Shown here in pieces: positions 1-11,373 of a stretch of 41,088 bases of DNA. Below the pieces are notes generated by a model. The model saw only the letters and a list, made by a program, of their open reading frames with translations. It was not told the origin of the DNA and searched no databases. Positions within the stretch are counted from its first letter, which is position 1, and every line of letters begins with the position of its first letter. The DNA lies in contig JAKVJE010000007.1 of the NCBI GenBank assembly GCA_022487185.1, positions 1 through 41,088 of the forward strand. Reading direction: 5' to 3'. This DNA comes from Microbacteriaceae bacterium (GTDB taxonomy: Bacteria > Actinomycetota > Actinomycetes > Actinomycetales > Microbacteriaceae). A program made the position numbers and the translations under genes.

Positions 1-2
1 TC

Positions 3-438
3 TATATCGCAAATGGTAGGAGGACACGTGGATTCATTTCTAGGGATTCTGTCCATAAAAACAGTAACCAAATTGACTCCTGGAAGCTCTTCGCTCCAAA
101 AGCTTATGGAGCAGGAGACACGACACCTCATGCGATTTTAGGCAAGCCAGTCCTGGCACCCCCTCCATCAGTGTGCACCCAGTCCTATATGTTTTTTTCG
201 GGTACATCTGAGGAGTCAATTAAAAGTATTCGTAGTTACTATGTAACGAAATTTTTTCGTTTTCTCGTATCGCTGAGAAAGATCACGCAAGATGCTCTCC
301 ACTCGACGTACAAATGGGTCCCAATGCAAACCTGGGATCGTAAATGGACCGACGCCGACCTCTACGCGAAGTACCACCTCACCGACGAGGAGATCGCGTT
401 CATCGAGAGCATGATCCGTCCGATGGAGCTTGACGACA

Positions 439-446
<8 letters not shown>
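3..446 (+). CDS. Eco57I-like restriction-modification DNA methylase, C-terminal fragment (5' end outside window)
   Basis: Frame open from base 3 (YIANGRRTRGFISRDS...WKLFAPKAYGAGDTTPHAILGKP...SYYVTKFFRFLVSLRKITQDALHSTYKWVPMQTWDRKWTDADLYAKYHLTDEEIAFIE), which resembles the C-terminus of Eco57I-type methylases; stop at 446. Confidence 0.72.
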
Positions 447-3021
<2,575 letters not shown>

Positions 3022-3035
3022 CTGAACGGTTCTGA

Positions 3036-3864
3036 CCCCGTACCTGGACCGAGCACGCAGTCGCCGAGTTCGGTGAACGGCCGCAGGAGATCCTCAACCA
3101 TCAGATCGCCGAGGCGGCCGATCTCGCGGTAGTGCTCTCCCACGATCGACTGGGGACGCCGACCGGCGAGGCTGGGTCGGGAACGGCTGAGGAGATCACG
3201 ATCCTCGTGGATGCAGGGAAGCCAGTGGCGGTCCTGGTCAACTCGACTCCGCGTCCGCTTCTGAGCGGGGCGGTACTCAACGAGCGCCTGAGACTCGACG
3301 CCTACCTGGACGAGCTGCGCGAATCCGCACCTGCCCTCGGATATGGCAACGACGGACTCTTATCCGGCACCTCTACAACTTCCCCAGCCGAGCGACAGCC
3401 CACCGGCGGCTGAGTCCTCAAAGGGCGCGGCTCCACCGGAGAGGGCGGCTCTTGCTAAAGGAGTCTGCCCGCGCACCGAGGTGCGCGGGAGCGTGAAAAT
3501 CAACCGCAAAGGTCGCGTTCGTACCAGGCGGAACTGGTTCCTCGTGCTCCACAACACCTTGCGAGGGCCGGTCTCCGACGTGGACTTTAAGTTCGTGAAC
3601 TTGCCGCGGGACGCGCTGTTCCGCGTGCAACGTGAAGACGGCCTGCTCGGGACCATCCTGCCCGCTCAGGAAGTACGGTTGCCCCTGCTGCTGGCCATGG
3701 AATCGCCAGACACGGTCGATTACGCGGTCACGTGGACCGACTCCTCGGGGGAACGCCCGGCAGACGAGAGCGACAGTCCGAACTTGATGATGTTTCAAGC
3801 AGCGGCGACTCGAGTTCCGGTTCAACGTATAAACAAGGAGCCCCGCCATGGCGGAGGCTCCTGA
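3036..3864 (+). pseudogene. DUF4062-like protein remnant, 5'-truncated and frameshifted
   Basis: WTEHAVAEFGERPQEILNHQIAEAADLAVVLSHDRLGTPTGEAGSGTAEEI is DUF4062-like but lacks its N-terminus. Similarity moves between frames near 3360-3420 (ORFs 3132-3413 and 3343-3864). Confidence 0.6.
3837..3861 (+). ncRNA. Strong hairpin upstream of Abi gene; candidate Abi-associated structured RNA
   Basis: GGAGCCCCGCCATGGCGGAGGCTCC: 10 bp paired with one mismatch and an ATG triloop, about 55 nt upstream of the Abi start. Confidence 0.35.
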
Positions 3865-3916
3865 AGTAGATGCACCGGTCCATGCCCGGGGCTCGTAGCA
3901 ACAAAGATACGCTTGC

Positions 3917-4648
3917 GTGGCTAGTCAACGCCCCATTGAGACTCTGGCTGGTGCAATGCGCCTGGCTCCGTATCTGAAGGAGGCTGGTGGTGACGACGCC
4001 AAGGCCGCCGATCTGTACTTGTGGGCAGCGGACCTCGCCGGAGCTCTCCACTTCATGATTGCCTTCGCCGAGGTCGCTGTGCGAAACGCACTCGACGTCC
4101 AACTGGCCGAGTGGAACCGGACACAGGTCGGCCAGCGCGGTCGGGACGGGGCGTTACGAGACTGCACTGCACCGTTGCTGTATGAACTGACGAGTCCGAA
4201 GCGACTCAAGTTCGCGCGAGAGAGTGCTGAGAAGGAGGCGCGCCGCCGCCCCAAGGGGCATCCCCGGAGAGGCGTTCCGGTGACGAACGATGACGTGGTC
4301 GCCCAGCTGATGCTCGGAGCGTGGGGCAATCTCGTTGTTCCGGTCAGCGGCTCGTCACGGCGGCAGCAGCGCCTGTGGGTCGAAGGACTGAACGCCGCGT
4401 TCCCAGGAATCGACAGCTCAGATGCCGGGCGGGCCAAGGCGGGACGTCAGTTGGAGCGCATCCGGAAACTGCGAAACCGGGTCGCACATCACGACAGCCT
4501 TCTCGGCGTCGAGATCGACTATCGCCTCAACGACGTGCTGACCGTTCTGCGAGTGATAGACCCTCGATTGCCTGCCCTCGCGCTGGCACGGAGCCGAGTT
4601 CGAGCTGTTGAGAAGGACGACCCGCGCCGGCGGTGGAATGCGAGATGA
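3917..4648 (+). CDS. Abi family protein (Abi_2/HEPN-like)
   Basis: Helical N-terminus ALHFMIAFAEVAVRNALD; C-terminal RKLRNRVAHHDSLL with an Rx4H HEPN-type motif. GTG start. Confidence 0.8.
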   Translation: MASQRPIETLAGAMRLAPYLKEAGGDDAKAADLYLWAADLAGALHFMIAFAEVAVRNALDVQLAEWNRTQVGQRGRDGALRDCTAPLLYELTSPKRLKFARESAEKEARRRPKGHPRRGVPVTNDDVVAQLMLGAWGNLVVPVSGSSRRQQRLWVEGLNAAFPGIDSSDAGRAKAGRQLERIRKLRNRVAHHDSLLGVEIDYRLNDVLTVLRVIDPRLPALALARSRVRAVEKDDPRRRWNAR

Positions 4649-4718
4649 ACCGTCGCTCACATCTGTGCACGCTGCTCACTGACTTTCACAACACGCGGAA
4701 CGTGGTGGAGTTCCGGTT

Positions 4719-4733
4719 TAACGTCTAGCGTTA
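4719..4733. promoter_or_regulatory. Candidate HigBA operator (inverted repeat)
   Basis: TAACG-TCTAG-CGTTA inverted repeat just upstream of a TAGGCT -10-like hexamer (4750-4755). Confidence 0.45.
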
Positions 4734-4761
4734 TTGACGCCTCTCGTTATAGGCTGGTTCC

Positions 4762-5043
4762 GTGATCAGATCGTTCGCCGACCGTGACACCGAGCGGGTG
4801 TGGCGTCGCGAGCCTGCGAAGGGTCTTGATCCGCGCATCCACAAGACAGCGAATCGGAAGTTGCATCTCCTCGATGCTGCGACCTCACTCGACGCTCTGC
4901 GCGTTCCTCCCGGCAACCGGCTGGAGCCGCTCAAGGGCGATCGTGCGGGTCAGCACAGCATCCGGGTCAACGACCAGCGGCAGATCTGCTTTCGATGGAC
5001 CGACGCCGGACCTGAAAACGTCGAGATCGTTGACTACCGCTGA
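4762..5043 (+). CDS. higB: Type II toxin, HigB/RelE-ParE family killer protein
   Basis: MIRSFADRDTERVWRREPAKGLDPRIHKTANRKLHLLDAA...IRVNDQRQICFRWTDAGPENVEIVDYR; adjacent HigA. Confidence 0.92.
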   Translation: MIRSFADRDTERVWRREPAKGLDPRIHKTANRKLHLLDAATSLDALRVPPGNRLEPLKGDRAGQHSIRVNDQRQICFRWTDAGPENVEIVDYR

Positions 5044-5052
5044 GGAGGGATC

Positions 5053-5352
5053 ATGTCTGAGAAGCTCTATCCGCCGATTCACCCGGGTGAGATTCTGATG
5101 GAGGATTTCCTTAAGGGATTCGGTATCACGCAGAACAGGCTTGCGGTGTCCATTGGTGTTCCACCACGGCGGATCAACGAGATCGTGCATGGCAAGCGGG
5201 CCATTACTGCCGATACTGCGCTCCGTCTCGGTCGCTACTTTGGCGTCGATCCGCAGTTCTGGCTGAACCTGCAAAGTCGCTACGAACTTGAAGTTGCGGA
5301 GGACGCGGTGGGAGAGAAGATCGCTCAGATCGACCCGCTTCAGGTGGACTGA
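5053..5352 (+). CDS. higA: HigA-type antitoxin, HTH XRE family
   Basis: PPIHPGEILMEDFLKGFGITQNRLAVSIGVPPRRINEIVHGKRAITADTALRLGRYFG. Confidence 0.95.
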   Translation: MSEKLYPPIHPGEILMEDFLKGFGITQNRLAVSIGVPPRRINEIVHGKRAITADTALRLGRYFGVDPQFWLNLQSRYELEVAEDAVGEKIAQIDPLQVD

Positions 5353-5356
5353 CATC

Positions 5357-5640
5357 GTGGCCGGTGACGGCGTCCGGATGCTTGAGAACTTGACGCCCGA
5401 CGAGCTCTAGCAGCTTTCCCTAACGTCCTGCGTGAGCACGACCCTCGATGGGCGGCCTGGTTCCACAGTCACATCGGGTCGACCGCAGTGCCGGGGGTGC
5501 TGGCGAAACCGACGCCGGACATCCTTCTCGAGGTCCGGGGAGATATGGATGCGAAAGCCACGCGAGAGACTCTCGTGGGTATGGGATGGCTCCACACGTA
5601 TGCCTGCGCGATGAGCCACGCAACTGGCAGCGGCAGGACA
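5357..5640 (+). pseudogene. GrpB family protein remnant (frameshifted, internally deleted)
   Basis: MLENLTPDEL* in one frame, then FPNVLREHDPRWAAWFHSHIGSTAVPGVLAKPTPDILLEV in another; HIGSTAVPG...KPTPDI is the GrpB signature. Confidence 0.65.
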
Positions 5641-5659
5641 CCATCTCCTCATCTCAAAT

Positions 5660-6202
5660 TCTCGAGGACCGGAGACCCTCGCAGAGACGGCTGGGCAGAT
5701 TGGCGGCGACACGGTCCCGGTCACGGCAGCACATGCCGTCGCCGACAGCGAGGTCGTGGTGATTGCGATTCCGTTGTCACATCGCTCGCAGTTGACACAT
5801 CTTCCGTTTCAAAAGGATCAAATCGTCGTTGACGCGATGAACTACTACCCGGATCGGGATGGGCAGATCGCAGAGCTGGATGAGCATCGAACCACCACCA
5901 GCGAGATCACTCGGGCGCTGCTTCCAGAGGTTCGTCTCGTCAAAACCTTTAACTCGATTTATGCGGCGGACGTCGTGAAGTGTGCCCGGCCGTCCGGCGC
6001 CCCCGATCGGAGTGTGTTGCCGCTTGCCGGTGATGACTCGACGGCAAAGTCCGTCGTCGCGGGGCTCATCGATGAGATCGGATATGACCCGCTCGATCTT
6101 GGGGGGCTTGCTGAGGGGTTCCGGTTCCAGAACGGGACGCCTGCGTACTGCGTGCGCGGTTCGGAGGAGGTGCTCCGTCCGTTGCTCGCAGAGGCACATT
6201 GA
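5660..6202 (+). pseudogene. NADPH-dependent F420 reductase-like protein, 5'-truncated remnant
   Basis: In-frame LISNSRGPETLAETAGQIGGDTVPVTAAHAVADSEVVVIAIPLSH...VDAMNYYPDRDG...VKTFNSI; the GxGxxG nucleotide-binding N-terminus is missing. Confidence 0.7.
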
Positions 6203-6295
6203 CGGTTCGGAACAGCATTCAGCCCGCGCGGTGCGTTCAGATCTCCCTGCAGCAGCGTTCGATGGATTCGTGCCATCCGTCCAGGATCGCCGTAT

Positions 6296-6565
6296 TCAAC
6301 GGGGAGTTCGCCAGCGGAGGGCCGCAAGCGGGCAGGCTTGTATCGCCTGATCTGCAAGCTTTTGGTCCTGCTCACGCACGGGGGAGTTATTCCCCCCTGG
6401 CAGGAGCGGGTACCCCCACTCATCGCGACCGATGAGTTCTGGGAAAAGCTCGTGGCAGAGGCCCCGTCCAGCGCACCGCGACCAGTCGACATGCAGCTGC
6501 TGTTCGCTGCCCTGCCGCTCGTGGGGCTCTCGACGGGTGCTGAGCCGTCTCTGATCGTTCCTCAT
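6296..6565 (-). CDS. Small ferredoxin
   Basis: VDWSRCAGRGLCHELFPELIGRDEWGYP...ACPLAALRW Cys pattern; 4-nt ATGA overlap with upstream gene. Confidence 0.75.
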   Translation of the reverse strand: MRNDQRRLSTRREPHERQGSEQQLHVDWSRCAGRGLCHELFPELIGRDEWGYPLLPGGNNSPVREQDQKLADQAIQACPLAALRWRTPR

Positions 6566-7743
6566 CGCAGATCACACCGTCCTCGTCTGTGCTCTTGGAG
6601 ATGATCCCTCCAGATCTCCAGTGCAGAGTGGGCGAGTGCCGCGGCGCTGTCGGGGTGGTGGCATATACCGCGCCCAGTGGTGTTCTGAGCCAGTTCATTG
6701 ACCCGCTCCTCGGCGCGGGAGGTCCCGACCTGAATGAGCGTGTCAAATGATGCAGCCAGCGCCGGCAGACCGTAGAGGCAGGGGCCGCACTGCCGGGCCG
6801 ATTCCTCCGCGAGACGGTGCAACAGGCGGGAGGTCATCCGGAGTGGGCAGTGAACGGCCGAGACGACGTGGATGATCCCCGTGCCGGGCCGTGCCCCGAT
6901 ATTCGCCAGTGCCGCGTCTGTATAGGGGGTGTCCCAGTGGGCTGCACGGACCCAGGATCCCCCGAGGCCTCCCAGAATCGCGGCGGCTGGCAGGCTCGGC
7001 TCCGCGTGGGAGATGAGCTCTCTCAGGCTTACCCCGCTGCGTGCCTCGCGCACTTCCGGGTGGCGGACGTCGCCGGTCACGGAGACCAGACGGATTCCCC
7101 CGGCCCTGTCGTGTCCGAGGCTGCGGAACCAGGCACCGCCGAACCGGGCCACGAGGGCAATTTCGGCGATTGTCTCAACATTCGACAGGAAGATCGGGGT
7201 ACCCGAATTCCCATTGACGGCGAGCGGTGCTGTCCGATCGGACGGGAGTGCAGGGTGCCCGGCGACGAGTGCGGCAACCGCCGAGGCCTCTCCGCCCACG
7301 TATCTTCCGGCCGACGGGAGGATGCGGACGTCCGGCTGCCCGGATCGTGCTGACAGCGCATCCCTGAGGGTGCCGACGTCCCTGGCCGCCGCGACAAGCG
7401 TGAGCTTCTTGGCCTTCAAAATGGTCCTGAGCACTGACAGACCGTCAAGGATGAGATGTGGGGCAAGACGCATCAGGGTGCGGTCTTTGTGACTCCAGGG
7501 CTCACCTTCTGAGGCATTGGCAATGATTTCCGGGCGACGGGGCTGGTCCAGCACTGTCTGAAGCTTGCGCCAGACGGGGAATCCGCCGCCGCCGCGTCCG
7601 GTGAGGCCGGATTGGCGAAGTTCCTCTTTGAGGACCGGAGCGGTCGGGATCCGCAGGGGACCATAGACGGACTCATGAACATGGAGGTCGGAGCCGACAT
7701 GCTGCAGGAGCACGGCTCGTTCCCGATTGGAGTGTTCTGTCAT
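6562..7743 (-). CDS. NADH-quinone oxidoreductase NuoF-like (SLBB / Fe-S binding) protein
   Basis: LRQSGLTGRGGGGFPVWRKLQ...NASEGEPWSHKDRTLM...ESARQCGPCLYGLPAL: NuoF-type FMN and Fe-S motifs. Confidence 0.85.
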   Translation of the reverse strand: MTEHSNRERAVLLQHVGSDLHVHESVYGPLRIPTAPVLKEELRQSGLTGRGGGGFPVWRKLQTVLDQPRRPEIIANASEGEPWSHKDRTLMRLAPHLILDGLSVLRTILKAKKLTLVAAARDVGTLRDALSARSGQPDVRILPSAGRYVGGEASAVAALVAGHPALPSDRTAPLAVNGNSGTPIFLSNVETIAEIALVARFGGAWFRSLGHDRAGGIRLVSVTGDVRHPEVREARSGVSLRELISHAEPSLPAAAILGGLGGSWVRAAHWDTPYTDAALANIGARPGTGIIHVVSAVHCPLRMTSRLLHRLAEESARQCGPCLYGLPALAASFDTLIQVGTSRAEERVNELAQNTTGRGICHHPDSAAALAHSALEIWRDHLQEHRRGRCDLR

Positions 7744-8318
7744 CAGGATCTTCCCTGCCCTTTCCCGAGAGACCGCCGACGTTCTGCAGAACGGTCAGAG
7801 AACTTCGGGGAACATCTCCAGACGATTGCGGTGGCGACGGCGGCAGCCCCGAGCAGCGCCGCGATGAGAAACCACGGCCGTGCCGCATCGGTTCCCGATC
7901 CGATCGAGTGCAGGAGTGCTATCGGCCAGAGAGCGTAGGCCGAGAGATGGATACCGTGGAACACGCGCGGCCCGATCCGGGTTCGGAGCAGTCCGGTGAC
8001 GGTGAGGGCGATGAAGAGGTCGATTGCTGTCGTCCCCAATCCGACCCAGAACGTGTTCCGAGAGGCTTGGAAGGGAACAATGGCATCGATCAGGTGAAGC
8101 TGGGCGTATGGATCGAGCATCAGACTTCCAACGTGGATGGCGACGAATACGGCTGCGGTGAGCGAAGTGGCCCGATGTATCGATTGGATGGCAAAGCGCG
8201 GCAGTCCCATGACCGTCCGTCCGGACCGTGCGAAGATCCCGAGGACGATTGCCATGGTCAGCAGTCCCAGCGAGACCAGCCCGGTGCTGCGGCCGAGCGC
8301 CCAGTAGGCCTCGTTCAT
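7743..8318 (-). CDS. Ferric reductase-like transmembrane protein
   Basis: Multi-TM protein with His in helices (SIHRATSLTAAVFVAIHVGSLM; GIHLSAYALWPIALLHSIGSG). Confidence 0.8.
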   Translation of the reverse strand: MNEAYWALGRSTGLVSLGLLTMAIVLGIFARSGRTVMGLPRFAIQSIHRATSLTAAVFVAIHVGSLMLDPYAQLHLIDAIVPFQASRNTFWVGLGTTAIDLFIALTVTGLLRTRIGPRVFHGIHLSAYALWPIALLHSIGSGTDAARPWFLIAALLGAAAVATAIVWRCSPKFSDRSAERRRSLGKGQGRS

Positions 8319-9277
8319 GCTGTGACCTCCGCGGGGTGTGGCCAGCCGCCGAGCCGCAGAACTTCACCGCTCTGCGCAACGAAGCGTGAGGGGTGGCGTA
8401 GATGCTCGTCATATGCTGCGCCTGAGCCGGAGACGATGGCTGCAGTGGCAGCCGCGTTGGCGGCGAGACAGGATGGTGCGGCCACGGAGACGGTGCGCCA
8501 AATCTCTGTCGCGGGCAGGCCTGTACGCGGATCGAGGATGTGGTGTGCGACTCGCTTCCCGACACGCCACCGGCGGCGGAGGGTGCTGGAGGTGGCGAGG
8601 CCTCCCCGCCCATGCAAGGAGATCCGATCTTCGGGTTCTCCGGGAAGGTCACGGACCAGCACTCGCCATCCACCATCTGGTTCTGATCCAGCGGTGGCGA
8701 TATCGCCACCGAGTTCGACGTATGCCCCAGAATCCGTGTCGTCGACGATGCGACGTGCGATCCAGTCTGCGGTTCCGGCCTTTGCCGTCGCACCCAAGTC
8801 GAGGACAATGCCGTGTGGCTGGCGCAGATGATTCCCCTCAATCTGGATTTGTTTCCACGATGCAGCCGGATGCACCTCGAACACACCGGGGTCGTCGACT
8901 CGGATTTGTGAGAGATCCATCCGATAGCCGCAGGCCGAAAGCTGTTCCCCCATCACCGGTGTCACCTTCCCCTGAGTGTCGGAGGCGACACACAGGGCAT
9001 CGTGCACCAGGCTCGCGCAGAGGCTGCTCACCGTGCTGTCTTCATCGTCGGCGCGGGCGGCCCGCATGAGCTCGGAATTTTCGTCGAAGCGGCTGCAGGC
9101 ACCTGCAACGTCATCCATTCGTCGCATGGTCAGGTCGATACCGTGGTGCAGGGCGTCGGGATCGGTCACGGCAATCATGACGGAGACGGACCAGTCCGAC
9201 CAAGCAGCCCGGGCGGTGCCATCGTCTGGCATGGTGAGATAGGGGATTCGGGGAGCGCGTGTCGTCTGGGAGCTCAT
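8315..9277 (-). CDS. apbE: FAD:protein FMN transferase (ApbE family)
   Basis: ACSRFDENSELMRA...IVLDLGATAKAGTADWIARRI...VELGGDIATAG...HHILDPRTGLPA: ApbE signatures. Confidence 0.92.
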   Translation of the reverse strand: MSSQTTRAPRIPYLTMPDDGTARAAWSDWSVSVMIAVTDPDALHHGIDLTMRRMDDVAGACSRFDENSELMRAARADDEDSTVSSLCASLVHDALCVASDTQGKVTPVMGEQLSACGYRMDLSQIRVDDPGVFEVHPAASWKQIQIEGNHLRQPHGIVLDLGATAKAGTADWIARRIVDDTDSGAYVELGGDIATAGSEPDGGWRVLVRDLPGEPEDRISLHGRGGLATSSTLRRRWRVGKRVAHHILDPRTGLPATEIWRTVSVAAPSCLAANAAATAAIVSGSGAAYDEHLRHPSRFVAQSGEVLRLGGWPHPAEVTA

Positions 9278-9573
9278 GATCCTGACGATTGTCCGGTCGC
9301 TCCAGAGCCCTGTCCGGTATCTGAAGTAACGTACGGATCCTGTGTCGGGGACTGCGTCTGCTCAGACGACTGCGAGTCCTGCGATTTGTCCTGCTGCGAG
9401 CTCGAAGAGTCGTTTGAGGTCGTCTGACTGTTCGTTGAGCTGGTTCCTGCAGTGCTGAGTATCGTTCCAAACGCGGCCAGGGCGAACACGGAGCTACCGC
9501 CGGCGATCAGTGCGGTGGCGACTCGGACGCTGCGGCGCCCCCGTTCTCGAGTGCTCATAAGGCTCCTTGTCAT
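9274..9573 (-). CDS. Small membrane-anchored Ser/Gln/Asp-rich protein
   Basis: One TM segment then a low-complexity tail ending DTGQGSGATGQSSGS; 4-nt overlap with apbE. Confidence 0.65.
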   Translation of the reverse strand: MTRSLMSTRERGRRSVRVATALIAGGSSVFALAAFGTILSTAGTSSTNSQTTSNDSSSSQQDKSQDSQSSEQTQSPTQDPYVTSDTGQGSGATGQSSGS

Positions 9574-9734
9574 TGCGATCTCCGGCTGGGCTCTGGAGGC
9601 GACTCTAGGGCCGGTTCTCTCAGACTCGGCACAGAATGTTCAGCACCTCGCGGATTCTGAGTCGGAGCACATCAGAGATACGGGGAGCTCCCAGAAAGCT
9701 GCAGACGTGCACCCAGAAGGGCAACAATGGGTGT

Positions 9735-11369
9735 ATGACCGCCTTTGTCACAGGTGACCTTGCGCGTGCCCGGTCGCGTTTCTTGCGCACCGGGCGTCCG
9801 GCGCTGGCCGACCCTGGCCGGTCGGTGCCCCGGCCGATTGCCGGATCCTGGCGGCGCTCCGCACAGGCGGGGGTGGATGCGAAGGGCAGTGCCACTCGTC
9901 AGGTGACGGTCACGAGTACCACGCTGCTCGCTCGGTGCGCCCAGATCCCGATGCGGCAGCTGGTGGGACAGCTGGGCAGCCTCGAGGTAGGGGTGGTGCT
10001 GTCGGACGATGAGTCGCATGTGCTGGCCCGTGCAGTCTGCGGGCGCACGGCGGCCACGCTGCTCAACGGGATCGATCTGGCTCCAGGGTTCGATTTCAGC
10101 GAGGGGTTCGTCGGCACGAATGGGGTGGGGACGGTGATCGAGACGCACCGCCCGATCTATGTTGAGGGCCCGGCGCATTTCCAGGAGCGCTTCCTCCGCT
10201 ACGTCTGTGCGGGGGCCCCGATTCTGCACCCGGACACGAAGCAACTGCTGGGCGTGCTCGATCTCACCTGTGACATCCGCGATGCCAGCCCCATGATGCA
10301 GACGGTGGCCCTGCAGGCGGCGCATGCGATCGAGCAGCAGCTGCGTGTGGCGACTGCCCGGCCGGGTGCAGTCCAGCCCGATCGGCGCCCCGGAGGAGGA
10401 CGAGCCTACCCCGTCCCCCTGCGGCAGAGCGTGGAGGAGCCCGCCCCGGATCGGGAACCTCTCCGGCCCTCGATGGGCCCCACCGAGGTCCACCGCGCGC
10501 CCCTCCCCGAGGCGGAGACCCGGCCGGAGTTCGTCGATGGGGTGAGCTTGAGCCGGGGCACCCGGTCGAGCGTGTGGCAGCTGGCTCGCCAGGAGCTGCG
10601 GGGCAGTCTCCGTCGGGACGAGGCGACCCTGCTGCTGGGGGAGATCGGGGTGGGCAAGGTGGCGCTCGTGAATGAGGTGGCGAGTCTGCACCGGCTGCAC
10701 GTGCATGTGCTCACCGCGGACATGATCGCGCAGACGGGCCTCCCGGGCCTGCTCGGCGATCTGGGGGACGAGGATGCGCCTTTGACCGGCGACCCGGTGC
10801 TGGTGCTGCGCAATGTGCACCTGCTCCCGGCGCATTCCTTGAGCGAGCTGCGGCGGTTTTTGCGGGCGCCTCGGGTGCACGGCGCGCCCAGTCGGGTGGT
10901 CCTCACCGCCGAGCGCCTGACGGAGGATGAGGAATCACCCCTGTCTGCCCTGCTCCCGTTCATTGCGCGCACGATCGTGGTCCCGCCGCTGCGCGAGCGC
11001 CGCAGGGATATTCCGGCGATTGCCCAGAGCCTGCTGGACGCCCTGGAGCCGGGGCGGCATCGCGCACTTGCGCCCGAGGTGACCCGGATCCTGGCCGCGG
11101 GGTATTGGCCGGGCAACATCCACCAGCTCTCGGACGCGCTTCGGTTTGCGGCCCGGCACCGCCCGCAGGGAATGATCTCGACCGGAGATCTGCCTCCGCA
11201 TGCCTTCAGCACAGCCCTGCGACCGCTCACCGAGTTGCAGCGTCAGGAGCGCATTTCGATCATTACCACGCTGTACCGCGTGCACAGCAACCGGTCGGCG
11301 GCGGCGCGTGCCCTTGGAATCTCCCGGGCCACGCTGTATCGCCGTCTCCGGGAGTACGGGCTGGACTGA
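9735..11369 (+). CDS. AcoR-like transcriptional regulator (GAF + degenerate AAA+ + Fis-type HTH)
   Basis: RPIAGSWRRSAQAGVD N-terminus; GAF region (GFDFSEGFVGTNGVGTVIETHRPIYVEGPAHF); GEIGVGK; PPLRERRRDIPAIAQ; C-terminal NRSAAARALGISRATLYRRLREYGLD. Confidence 0.88.
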   Translation: MTAFVTGDLARARSRFLRTGRPALADPGRSVPRPIAGSWRRSAQAGVDAKGSATRQVTVTSTTLLARCAQIPMRQLVGQLGSLEVGVVLSDDESHVLARAVCGRTAATLLNGIDLAPGFDFSEGFVGTNGVGTVIETHRPIYVEGPAHFQERFLRYVCAGAPILHPDTKQLLGVLDLTCDIRDASPMMQTVALQAAHAIEQQLRVATARPGAVQPDRRPGGGRAYPVPLRQSVEEPAPDREPLRPSMGPTEVHRAPLPEAETRPEFVDGVSLSRGTRSSVWQLARQELRGSLRRDEATLLLGEIGVGKVALVNEVASLHRLHVHVLTADMIAQTGLPGLLGDLGDEDAPLTGDPVLVLRNVHLLPAHSLSELRRFLRAPRVHGAPSRVVLTAERLTEDEESPLSALLPFIARTIVVPPLRERRRDIPAIAQSLLDALEPGRHRALAPEVTRILAAGYWPGNIHQLSDALRFAARHRPQGMISTGDLPPHAFSTALRPLTELQRQERISIITTLYRVHSNRSAAARALGISRATLYRRLREYGLD

Positions 11370-11373
11370 GTCT

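Noticed and set aside
9600-9680. CAGAAT...ATTCTG inverted repeat upstream of the AcoR-like gene
   Set aside because: Short arms, long spacer, and no resemblance to the TGTCTCA repeat expected for autoregulation.
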